Source: Pyrus communis (taxonomy: Eukaryota; Streptophyta; Magnoliopsida; Rosales; Rosaceae). Taken from it: DNA of 64,000 bases. Below, in pieces: positions 1 to 12,519 of the stretch; position 1 is the stretch's first letter; each line of letters opens with the position of its first letter. A program made the translations under genes and the position numbers. The notes beneath the pieces are model-generated. The model did not search any database. It was not told the origin of the DNA and was given only the letters and a program-made list of their open reading frames with translations. The stretch is taken from positions 5,080,121-5,144,120 of the forward strand of contig NC_084803.1 of NCBI RefSeq assembly GCF_963583255.1, in the 5' to 3' direction.

Positions 1-55
1 AAAACTATTCAATGCCTTCTGAAACAGTGAAGACTCGTTTCACACTCACAACTCT

Positions 56-3043
<2,988 letters not shown>

Positions 3044-3218
3044 GCCAGACATTCTCTTCGCTTTCAGTGTGTTGGGTTTGGGGAGCTCTCTGCTTTTCTT
3101 TTCTAGCAAGACAGCTCTGCTCTCGTTTATAAATAAATATTCGGAAAAATCCTCTTTATATTAAAATTTGTTTAATATTATCTGATAGGCCGTTATTTGA
3201 TTGGTCCAGTTAATAGTT

Positions 3219-3276
3219 TGGGCTGCTTATGACTAGTGGGCTGAGCCTACGATGAAATACAAACATTTTCAGCCCA
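3219..3276 (-). promoter_or_regulatory. Three TGGGCT (site II-like) motifs upstream of RPN11
   Basis: TGGGCT occurs at 3219-3224 and 3237-3242 on the plus strand and at 3271-3276 on the minus strand, 175-235 bp upstream of the RPN11 start. TGGGCY 'site II' elements are known from promoters of plant housekeeping genes, including proteasome and ribosomal protein genes. Three in 60 bp is more than chance suggests, but function is inferred only. A possible TATA-like AT stretch lies near 3126-3140. Confidence 0.4.
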
Positions 3277-3311
3277 AACTACAGACAAATATGAGGACAC
3301 TGCTAATTCAT

Positions 3312-3456
3312 CTTTTTTTTTTTTTTTTTTTTTTGGGTCAAATGATAGATTTGTAAAATTTAGATGTTAGATTAGGAAGCCGACCGGATTCGAACACACG
3401 CCGTAGTGCAAGGGTAACACTCCTCTCCACCACTGTGATAGAGGGGCACTTGCAAT
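3312..3456 (-). repeat. tRNA-derived SINE with poly(A) tail (family 1)
   Basis: On the minus strand the element starts with a tRNA-like head containing an A-box-like TGGTGGAGAGGAG and a B-box GTTCGAATCC, and ends in a long A tract (poly-T at about 3312-3335 on the plus strand). It is flanked by an imperfect 10-bp direct repeat, GCTAATTCAT (3302-3311) and GCTATTTCAT (3457-3466), taken as the target duplication. A relative with the same head lies at 9181-9279. Confidence 0.6.
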
Positions 3457-3466
3457 GCTATTTCAT

Positions 3467-3913
3467 TTTTCACATGAGAAGTTTTTCAATGTAACTATTA
3501 AACTACACTGTGGTTTTAATAGTGCAGTTTGTAACATGATTTTATCAATTAGTGCCATAATTTGAAATGTAAGTCTGTCATCTACTTATATTATAAACAT
3601 TTTTCTCAAGAGGTAAAATAATTTTATTAGATACGAATGGAAACGTTTATAAACTTAGCAAGAGCATATAAAACCATTCCTATTCATGGTAACCACCATT
3701 TCTACAAAAATTAAGATGCAACTAAGTGCGCTGCTTCATTACAAAACCGTGGTATATAAACAAACACTACTCGTATAATAAAAATTTGACAGGATTAAAA
3801 GGTAAAGTAAAAAAGGATGTAAGTCATATTAAAGGTAAAAATTTAAGGATAATACTTGTGGCAATTGAAAATGTGGCAAAACATATGACAATTGAAAAAG
3901 TAGCGGCATTCAT
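3467..3913. other. Intergenic, AT-rich, no gene seen
   Basis: No ORF with recognisable homology and no splice-consistent coding structure. The stretch is AT-rich and lies between two SINE insertions. Confidence 0.6.
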
Positions 3914-3929
3914 ATCTTATATATACCAT

Positions 3930-4144
3930 AATCATAGTAAATGCCCCAGTGGTAAGGGCACATATTCTGGCTTTTAAAATACAAAAAAACAAGAAGATTC
4001 TGAGTTCGAAACTCCAAGTTGGTGACTTTGCTTGACTGTGGCTAGGAGGAGGCTGAAATGCCTTTGTGAGTCTTACCGGCCCCAGAAATGAGTGGATAAA
4101 CGTGGCTTGCCACCAGCTGTCCCCATTTTTAAAAATAAAAAAAA
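3930..4144 (+). repeat. tRNA-derived SINE with a perfect 16-bp target duplication (family 2)
   Basis: The 215-bp insert has a pol III A-box-like TGGTAAGGGCA at 3950-3960 and a B-box GTTCGAAAC at 4004-4012, a tRNA-unrelated body, and an A-rich 3' end (to 4144). The 16-bp ATCTTATATATACCAT occurs immediately before it (3914-3929) and after it (4145-4160) without mismatch. This is the layout of a SINE mobilised by LINE-type target-primed reverse transcription. The perfect target duplication suggests a fairly recent insertion. Confidence 0.85.
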
Positions 4145-4499
4145 ATCTTATATATACCATGTTAGCTTCCTATACAAAATTGAGTCCCACAACATATTTT
4201 AACTAAAATTATTGTTTAGCTATGGTGATTTACACAATTAACCACACCACTAAATACTCTCACATATATTAGAGAATATTATTAATGATTTCTATGTGTC
4301 TAAATAATATTATTATTGCTTTAAAAAAAATCATTAAAACACTCACAATATATCTCTTGGTTGATTAGTGGTTGATTACCAACCATTCTTCTCTCACTTT
4401 TGGCAATTATTAATTCAAAGGGTTGGACTGGAATTAATCATTAATCCGAATAATGGGTATGAAACTTCATTCAAATTTACTTTGAAAAGAGGATTGTTT

Positions 4500-4592
4500 T
4501 GTTGAGAGTATGAATCCAACATTCAATAAGTAGGAAAATTGCATGTTTAAGTAATCAGGCTACTTCTCATATTGTCAATTAGTTTTCCAGCT
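4500..4592 (+). repeat. TRIM LTR fragment
   Basis: The stretch begins TGTTGAGAGTATGAATCC and contains the segment 'aagtaatcaggctactt...atattgtcaatta', which matches the LTRs of the TRIM element at 56401-56740. It is degenerate, with no internal region beside it, so it is a solo LTR or relic. Confidence 0.55.
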
Positions 4593-5005
4593 GTAACAAC
4601 GAAATGTCAATACAATTTAATGCACCTTAAATGTTTCATATGAACCAAATACCACTAAGAAAACACGACGTTCAAGTTCCTTGATATCTGAAATTTCTTT
4701 GTATACTAGAAGAATGTAACAGCGTGTGGCCTGTAGTTGCAGACTTACAGCTATCATGAGCACACAACGTACAATGAAACGATCAAAATCAAAATGCCTA
4801 ATGCTAATGGAGGCGAAAGACTGAACAAGTTGTAAGTTGGTGATGATAAGGACAGCAATGGCCACAAATTAATGAATTTCCAGACGTTAAATACTGGAAT
4901 TTTCCGATACCAATATTAATACATGTTGAAAAACGTACGCGTTTAGGAATATTAGTGAACGTTCTGAATCAGTCTACAATAGAAGTCTCAAGGTGACAAA
5001 TTATG

Positions 5006-5168
5006 TCACTTTGTATACGGTCTAGTGGTATTTATCTTCATTTGTAAGAGGTCTTAGGTTCGATTATCGTAAAAAACGATTTTGAACCATATTATTGCTA
5101 TCCCATTGTGAGACTACGCTCACCCTCTCCCCATAGTGTAGATAATATCGTTTGTTGAAAAAAAAAAG
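5006..5168 (+). repeat. tRNA-derived SINE (family 3)
   Basis: The head 'acggtctagtggtatttatc' carries an A-box and is followed by the B-box GGTTCGATT (about 5058-5066). The body contains 'accctctccccatagtgtag' and the end is GATAATATCGTTTGTTG plus an A tract. Copies of the same body and tail occur at 10440-10573 (plus) and, on the minus strand, at 38278-38375 and 45075-45165. Target duplications are not clear. Confidence 0.6.
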
Positions 5169-5227
5169 TTTGACGAGTTATATGTAGTCTCTAACCATAT
5201 TATTTTAAATTCCATTCTTTTAAAATT

Positions 5228-5312
5228 TAGGGAGGGGAGAGTTTCGAACCCCCGGAACGCATGTGTAGAAACTCATCACTTTGTCCACTAGGATATTGAA
5301 CCACATGCCATG
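5228..5312 (-). repeat. tRNA-like SINE head, possible
   Basis: On the minus strand a B-box-like GGGTTCGAAACTCTCC lies downstream of an A-box-like 'tagtggacaaagtgatgag'. The spacing fits a tRNA-derived SINE head, but no tail or target duplication could be fixed. Confidence 0.35.
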
Positions 5313-5319
5313 TCGCATG

Positions 5320-6130
5320 TATTCGGATAAGCAAAAAAATGTTTCCTAGTTGTGGATATGATTCATGAATTTTCCACGGCAAAAATGCATATAAAATTTT
5401 CGAAGTACAGTGCTATTTTGAAAATTATTTGCATCCGAAAATTTTATGTGACTACTTGCGAGATCAGTACGTTGCTATATGTGAAATATATACCAACATG
5501 GTATATTTTACATGTTATGGATAAACAGTATATAATATTTCTAAGTACGTGAAATTGACGTCGAATTAGTATATATACATGTTGGTATTGAAGTACAAAC
5601 ATGCTTTCTCCATGATCTTGTTATTGACAAACTATCATCGCACAATTAACTAAGCACAAAGAATAAACAAACAACCAAAACACCACACAAAATAAAACGC
5701 ACGCGCCATGAACACAAAGAACGGTTTTGTCAAAACTCCTACGTCCACTCCGTGGATTACCGAGATATTTCACTAGTATGAAACCCCTTTGATTTACAAG
5801 AAAAACCTCCTTTGCTGTCACAAACCCTAGGTCTTTATATCTCGCACTCTCCAAGTGTTTCACTCTGTTGTTCATGTGAACAATCGTCCCCAAAAAGCCT
5901 ATTTTCCTATTCTATATGGAATAGGAAAGAAAGTGTTATTTCCTATTCTAATAAGAAAGTACACTTTCTTTCTTTTTCCAATTAGGCTTATAGGATTCTT
6001 AATTTGTACAAAGAAACTTAATTTTTTCCTAATCCTTGTAGAACAAGAATTTGTGCACTTTTAATTTCCTTAATACAATCCTAAACAAAATATCTGTCAG
6101 GAATTTTTAAAATTGGACTGAAATTTTCAC
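5320..6130. other. Upstream intergenic of patatin A; short perfect hairpin
   Basis: No gene is recognised here. Around 5903-5927 there is an inverted repeat TTTCCTATTC / GAATAGGAAA with a 5-nt loop, followed by a partial third copy near 5940-5955. The sequence before it has an LTR-like feel, but no ends were found. Confidence 0.4.
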
Positions 6131-6138
6131 TATATAAA
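6131..6138 (+). promoter_or_regulatory. TATA box of patatin copy A
   Basis: TATATAAA lies 155 bp upstream of the first ATG (6286). The spacing matches the TATA boxes of copies B, D and E (about 133-169 bp), so this pseudogene kept its core promoter. Confidence 0.5.
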
Positions 6139-6285
6139 GCCTACAACTTCAGGTTCATGACATACCTGCATTCCTCCTGATCAACGGCCTTCCTTTTAGA
6201 TTCTTAAAACCTCTACTTATTCCCTCAGTTTTACTTTCAAAATATTAAGTCCTGTGCATCACCTTGATCTCTTCCAATACCATTC

Positions 6286-8472
6286 ATGGCAAAATCATGT
6301 CTTCACTCTCCCACTAAGGGAAGCCTCATCACTGTTCTTAGCATTGATGGAGGTGGAATAAGAGGGATTATTCCTGGAACTATACTCAGTTTTCTGGAGT
6401 CCGAGCTTCAGGTAAATTGACCAATGCATGAGAACTCATATATATATGCTTATTACTTAGGCTTATTATCCTAACATCATGTTATATTGTTACTAATACG
6501 ATTCAACCGTAACACATGATGGGCGGCGAATTTAAAACTTCGGAGTTGTAGTATCAAGAAATGTATATACATGTGTTTTAATTCTGGTAGATTGATATAA
6601 TAACACAAAGTTATGTTGGCTATGCAGAAACTGGATGGCAAGGATGCAAGGCTTGCAGATTATTTTGATGTGATTACAGGGACTAGCACAGGTGGCCTTG
6701 TAACTGCCATGCTTACCACCCCAGATGAAAACAATCGTCCCTTGTATGCTGCTAAAGATATTAACGCTTTTTATCTTGAAAACTGCCCTAAAATTTTTCC
6801 CCAAGACAGGTATATATATTGTCAGATATATTAGCTCTTAAATTTGTTAATTAATGTTATACGGTGACTATATATTAACTGAAAAATAACCTAGCTATTT
6901 TCCTTTTAACAACAGTTCTATTGTTGATAACCTCGCTAAGAACTTGAAAGTTTTAGGAAGACCAAAATATGATGGGAAGTATTTACATTCCGTAGTAAAA
7001 GAAAGTTAGGAGACAAGCACTTGCGCCACACCTTAACTAACGTTGTAATCCCAACTTTTGATATAAAGCGGCTCCAACCAGTTATCTTCTCCAGCTATCA
7101 GGTTTGTTTCTCTCTTAATTCGAACAATATATATACATATATATGGGTCAATATTTTCTTACTGAGAGTCTGCTATTGCATTGCTAAACTGTGAATCTCT
7201 CGTACCCTCAAAAATCAATCTGATCAAAAGTTCATGTTCAAATTCTGACAATATAAAAATCTCATATACTGCCAAAACTTTCTTGTTTATGTTCTTATAT
7301 TCTGCTCCTTGCAATGGTTCTTGATTTTGTATATGCATTTCTGTCGTGATTTTAGTTGAAAAAGAACAATAGCCTAGATGTTTTGCTATCGGATATATGT
7401 ATCGGAACTTCAGCAGCTCCATACTACCTTCCAGCATATCAATTTAAATCGACTAATCCAACTGGTTAAACAAGAGAATTCAATCTCACTGATGGTGGCG
7501 TGGCTGCTAATAACCCGGTATTGATCCGAAAACTTAATTAATTTTCACTATGAACACACGTGTCTGTTCATTAATTTTAAGTATTAATTATTTTTTGTTC
7601 TTTTGTTTTAGGCTTTGGTTGCTATGAGCGAAGTTACAAAACAAATCCACAAGGGTAACCCTGATTTCGTTCCTTTGGGTGTAAATGAAAATTTGTATGA
7701 GCGGTTCCTAGTTATATCTCTGGGTACCGGTACAACATCTGAGGAGAAGTACGATGCCAAGGAAGCATCTGAGTGGGGTGCTTTGGGATGGTTGATTGGA
7801 TCTAATTTTTCAGCTCCTCTGGTAGACATATTCAGTCAAGCGAGTAGTGACATGGTTGATTTCCACCTTGCTACCGTTTTTCAAGCTCTTGAGTCTCCCG
7901 ACAATTATCTTCGAATTCAGGTACGCATGAGCACAATCTTTTTATGATCCAATAACAATTTGATTCAGTAAAGTGAAGAAAATATTACTAGACTAAATGA
8001 TTAATTTTAACATAGCGAATTAACCTAGCTAGTAAGATATGTATAAAAATTAATGCGTGAAAGTGAAAAATTACTGCAGGATGACACACTGAGTGGAACT
8101 CTGGCTTCTGTGGATATTGCTACTTCGGGAAACTTAAATGATCTCGTAAAAGTTGGGGAGAAATTGTTAAACAAACCAGTTTCAAGAGTTGACTTCGATA
8201 CTGGAAAAGCAAAGCCTGTTCATCCTGAAATTACAAATCAAGAGGCTCTCATAAGGTATTGAATACTGCATACGCACATCACCAAATCCAAAATTAATTT
8301 TAAGTTGTAGAACTATATGTGTATATCAAATTTCACTGACTATTTCTTCTTTCAAAAATTGATTTCCATGTGCAGGGTGGCCGGAGTTCTCTCAAGGGAG
8401 AGGGCTGAAAGGAGCAAAGTTCATGAACTGAAATCATCATCACCAAATGGAAAGGACGCAGCATCCAACTGA
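6286..8472 (+). pseudogene. Patatin-like phospholipase copy A, pseudogene (frameshift + nonsense)
   Basis: Seven exons as in its paralogues: 6286-6411, 6628-6809, 6916-7101, 7356-7517, 7612-7920, 8080-8255 and 8376-8472. The reading frame opens normally with the oxyanion motif DGGGIRG in exon 1 and the nucleophile motif GTSTGG in exon 2. In exon 3 one base is missing in the A run of 'gaaagttagg' (near 7004; copy B has 'gaaaaattagg'), which shifts the frame into TAG. In exon 4 a separate in-frame TAA (about 7467-7469) stands where copies B, D and E have a sense codon. All splice sites and the DGG catalytic Asp motif remain. Any product would lack the catalytic Asp. An AATAAA at 8670 and a 3' UTR resembling that of copy B support a close A/B relationship. 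Confidence 0.9.
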
Positions 8473-8675
8473 TCTTTATATATTCCAGGGCAAAATACAA
8501 TACTGACCGTATATACACTTCTACATGTATACGATTATATACTATTGAATTTATCCCCTTCATTCAGTTATTTGTTTATGAAAAACAAAAAAGCTATCAT
8601 AAAGCCATGATGAAATGATAGCTAAACAATTATTTGTCTTGTAATTCAGTACTGAACTTATTTTCTCTCAATAAA

Positions 8676-9164
8676 TACATGTTGGTTCTGATATTAGCAT
8701 TGTGCCCTTCATTTTTTATTCATGTGATAATCGAGGTAGAGCATACTGCTAGCTCTAGCTAACCTAAGTTAAGTTTCTTTATTCTTTATTTGAAAGGTTA
8801 TATATACTACCCAAGTATTTTATTTTAGCATAAGTTTTCCTTTTCCTTCTAAGGCAATCCCATGAATTAGAAACGTAACATGGATATCCCAAATAATTAA
8901 TTGAAACAGACCAGCTCGATCGGAGTTGAGCCAAATAAAGAACAGTACGGCAAAAACTGGATTTTGGTACGTATATGGTGTAACCGAGCCATGCATGAAT
9001 TATTAAGGAACTAATCGTAAAAAAGAAACAAAAATGTTATTCATAAAGAAAACGAAACTTCTACTTTGCGGAGAATACTCACACATCGGTAGCCAATTTA
9101 TTATTCTGGACTTTGACGGTTTGAGCCAAGAAAAAGAATTCCGGACATTTGAATTTTTTTGTGT
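8676..9164. other. Intergenic, nothing recognised
   Basis: AT-rich DNA between the poly(A) signal of copy A and a SINE. No coding signal was seen. Confidence 0.6.
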
Positions 9165-9180
9165 GAAACGAAAAAGTCTT

Positions 9181-9279
9181 CTATTTTTTTTTTGTCATAC
9201 ACGATCTCATGAGTTTCGAACCCACACTATGGTTTTAAAGCAATACTCATCTCCACCATTGTGGTAGAGGATCACTTCC
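9181..9279 (-). repeat. tRNA-derived SINE (family 1), truncated
   Basis: The minus strand has the head 'atggtggagatgagtattgc', the B-box GGGTTCGAAAC, and an A tail (poly-T at about 9185-9195). It is flanked by GAAACGAAAAAGTCTT (9165-9180) and GAAACAAAAAAATCTT (9280-9295), a 16-bp target duplication with two differences. It is the same family as 3312-3456. Confidence 0.65.
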
Positions 9280-9526
9280 GAAACAAAAAAATCTTTCCTC
9301 TGTATAGAATTTCAACTCATGATTAGGTGAGATCCAATAAAATCTGCCTCGTGTATCCATGGAAGACCTTGTCATTGTGACTTTTTATTTATTTATATTT
9401 TGTCTTTTAGGAAAACCTTGTCAGTAGAGAGAAATTTATTGATATAAAAAAAGAAGTTACACCTAATTAGTGGGGACATAAACCTTACCCCTCATAGAGC
9501 AAGAAAAATGAAAAATACAAGAAAAG

Positions 9527-9843
9527 AGAGAGGGGGGGGGGGGGGGCGGGGGCGGGGGAGAACATACACCTTACCCATTTTGAAAAAGAATACAAGAAAA
9601 AGAAGGGGGGCATAGACCTTACCCTTGAAAAAGAAAATACAAAAAAAAAATTGGGTAGACATAGGCTCCAAACCCCTCCATAAACCTAAAAGGTAAGAAC
9701 TTGCAAGACAAGAAAAAGAAAGGGGGGGGGGGGGCATAGACCTTAGCCCTCTTGAAAAAGAAAATACAAAAAAAAAAAAGATTGGGTAGACATAGACCCC
9801 AAACCCCTCCATTAAACCTAAAAGGTAAAAACCTGCAAGACAA
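9527..9843. repeat. G-rich tracts with a degenerate ~124-bp tandem repeat
   Basis: A GA-rich stretch runs into a long G tract broken by single C residues (about 9532-9560), then further G runs at 9605-9610 and 9722-9734. The unit 'catagacctta...gggtagacatag...aaacccctcca...taaacctaaaaggtaa' begins at 9611 and again at 9735 (offset 124). Proline-rich ORFs on the minus strand are a by-product of the G runs. Confidence 0.65.
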
Positions 9844-10039
9844 GCTGCAAAATTTTCTTATATGTTTGGAAAAATTCTTTCTAGATACAAATACTAATTA
9901 AACTGAATAATGACTACAGATTTCACCCTTGACTAATTTGTGGTTCACATTTGTATTTCTTTAGGAAAACTTTCTTAAGATACTACGAACTTGTAAAGAA
10001 AGAAGCATCTACATATACTTCTCAAATCATCTCTGTCTT

Positions 10040-10190
10040 ACGTTGAGAGTATTAATTTCACATGGTGAAAAAAAAAAAATTTTGTATGTGCTTATAAATA
10101 ATTGAGTTATTCTCTATATTACCAATTGATTTATGGTGGAACCTTAACTTTCTTCATGATATTAGATCAGGTTGTCCCATGTGCTTATAA
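10040..10190 (+). repeat. TRIM relic (LTR end plus primer-site region)
   Basis: Contains the TRIM LTR segment 'tatgtgcttataaataattgagttattc...atggtggaaccttaactttcttcat', then a degenerate 'attagatcaggttgtccc' matching the primer-binding and internal region of the element at 56401-56740. Confidence 0.55.
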
Positions 10191-10280
10191 GTCTAAACCT
10201 CAACTTTCTTTGGCTTAGACTTTTCTTTTTGTTGAGCGATCCCCATCTTAAGACTTTTATGCTTGAATTGTTGATGTTAA

Positions 10281-11304
10281 GAGCAAGTCCACTCATTTTA
10301 GGAGGACAAAGAGAAGGCAAGGGCAAGGGCAATGAAATTGTCCTTACTATTCACTTTAAACCATAATTGCCTTTGTGTAAGTCCACCCGTTTAGGAAGAG
10401 AAAAGGTAAGGGCAATTACTATTCACTCTAGACAGTATGTTTAATTTGCAAGTACTATCACTTAGTACTACTATCTAATGGTTTTCCTCTTCATTTGTAA
10501 GTGAGAGATCTTAGGTTGTCTTAGTCTACTCCCCCACCTCTTTAGTGTAGATAATATCGTTTGTTCAATTTTTTTTTAAGTGTATTGAACGTTTCTTTAA
10601 TCGTGAACTTTGTAAGATTGTTTTAAGTATAAAAACTTTGTAAGTTTTTTATATTTTTGTATTTTGTCGATTTTTTAACTGTAGGCTAACCCTAGCCGTT
10701 GATTTTCATATTTTTTTTTTTATAAATCAAATAAGCCAAATGATGTCACATGATGTGGCACATCAACATATTTTTCAATTTTTCTTTACCGTTGGAAATT
10801 CAACGATCTTGATCAACAGACTGTTAAAAATTCAACAGTTGTGGCGCGCAAAAATTGGACCCGTTTGGCTCCAGGTACAACACGTGGGTGGACCCCACCC
10901 TGTTGCAAGGCTGACGTCACCATTGCCAGTGGGAGTAAGGCCTTGTAATTGGATTTGGATCCTCGCCAGACACTGACTGTTGATAAAAAATCGTGTGGTT
11001 CTAATTAAATGCTTTTTATATTTTTAAAAGTAAAACACCATCGTTTTGCGTAAAAAATAAACAAAAGAAAAAAATTGTGACTGCACGATTTTTGATAAAC
11101 GGTCTGTGTTCGTTGATCCTTATGATCCTCAGGGAGGGGATCCGAGGATCCAAATCCCTTGCAATTCTTGCAAGGGCAGTCCAACAGGATTGCTGGAGCC
11201 CACCAATCGCCAGCCAAAATTTTTCACCGGTAGACCAACAATTTTTGAAGCGAGGGCAATTTGATTCAATTGCCATGGCTTTTGGATCACCGCTAGACAT
11301 GCTC
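10281..11304. mobile_element. Possible non-autonomous DNA transposon (MITE-like)
   Basis: The left end GAGCAAGTCCACTCAT and the right end (read on the minus strand) GAGCATGTCTAGCGGTG are loosely inverted, and both sides contain 'gggcaat' motifs. The target duplication could not be fixed and the ends match poorly. A family-3 SINE relic (10440-10573) lies inside. Tentative. Confidence 0.3.
10440..10573 (+). repeat. SINE family 3, partial copy
   Basis: Shares 'cttcatttgtaag', 'gatcttaggtt' and 'gtgtagataatatcgtttgtt' plus an A/T tail with the SINE at 5006-5168. The body is deleted and the B-box is damaged. Confidence 0.5.
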
Positions 11305-12044
11305 TAATAGTCGCAGATATTTTTGGATGTAATAGTTCATTACCTTCTAGCTAGTTGAAAATTTATAACCACAGATAACATTTCTTCTGTTCTTTTTTTT
11401 TTTTGGCGACAGCAGCTAAGGTAATGAAGAATTAGATTAGAAAAACCATACACCAAGGCAGGGTAGTCAAACAACAAGAATTTGTCGAAAAGAAAACAAG
11501 AACCAGTCAAAAGAGCTATAAGAAACGGTACTTGAGCATGCCCAACTAGTCTCTATGAGCCAAAAGGATGAATTATAATCAACTGGGAAATCTCACAAAG
11601 AAAAACAAACACCAGTACGCGGTAAACCATGATTTGACAACGCGTTCTGTATTTGTTGATTTTTTTTATGACTTGGATTAATGCCTCTTCTCTAATAAAT
11701 TGTTCAGACTAGATTCTTCTAGTAAAAAATGTTCATGCAAAAAAATAAATTCAGAGTAGCGTCAAAGAGACAACATGCATATTTGGATTTGGTAGACAAT
11801 TCTAATGCCAAGATGGCACTTTGCAGCCCTTATGTATTTACGTAACCAACAAGGGTTCGGCTAGAGAGGCTTAGGGTTAGGTTAGACTCACCCAAGGTGA
11901 TTGAATTAGGGAATTATTTATTTACTGTACACTTTCGTGCTATTATGGATGAGGAATATGGGTCAAAAGTTTCGACACAGTTTTTAAGTTTTCATGGTCA
12001 CTACTAGAAATATGCTCATTACACACCATTTTTTGCCCACCCTT

Positions 12045-12165
12045 TGCAATTGGTGGCCATGGATATAAAGTTGCTACTCTTACTATTTTTTGGTGGCTAA
12101 ACAGTGGGATTCCACTGATATCAGTGGCCTTAAAAATCAGCCACCAATATTGGTATCAGTTAGCT
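12045..12165. repeat. CACTA 5' sub-terminal repeats
   Basis: ATTGGTGGC or a close variant occurs near 12049 and 12095, and the inverse GCCACCAAT near 12139. In En/Spm elements such short repeats bind the element's own protein. The same motif recurs at the 3' end. Confidence 0.6.
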
Positions 12166-12352
12166 AACTTTATTTCTTAAATTTACTTTTCTTCTACTTT
12201 TTTATTACATTATTATTTTGTTCGGACCTGGTGCTGGTTAATTTTTTGGTTTTCAAAGCAGGGATATATATTGATTGGTTCTCAAAACCTATGATGACTT
12301 ACTAAAGGGAGATAGAGAGGCCAAAACCCATAAAAGGACAGAGCGTTGGACC

Positions 12353-12501
12353 CTAATCGCATCTCTCGGCCATTATTGCATCGATGATGAAGTCGGGTAG
12401 TTCCGTGAACCAGTTGCACTCCCACGATGCGGACAGGGCGTAGCTGTCAAGACTGTGAGCAGCCTCGTTTAGTTGGCGACGGGCGTGGGCAGCGGAAGCT
12501 C
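12353..12501 (-). pseudogene. C-terminal fragment of an RNase-H-like (RVT_3) domain
   Basis: Read on the minus strand from about 12501 to a TAG at 12353-12355, an open frame encodes roughly 48 residues. The pattern RRQLNEAAHSL ... W ... LPDFIIDAI is typical of the C-terminal end of plant RVT_3/RNase-H-like proteins (R..N..AH.LA ... W ... P..I). The rest of the domain is absent. The DNA is GC-richer than its surroundings, so it looks foreign to the transposon: a captured gene or retroelement piece. Confidence 0.55.
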
Positions 12502-12519
12502 CACTCCCGCGATGCTGGT

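Noticed and set aside
5621..5893. 90-residue minus-strand ORF upstream of patatin A
   Set aside because: No recognisable domain and no conserved splice or promoter context; the surroundings look like old repeat DNA.
9492..9843. Overlapping minus-strand ORFs rich in Pro and Phe
   Set aside because: They follow from the G runs and A tracts of a tandem repeat; no domain.
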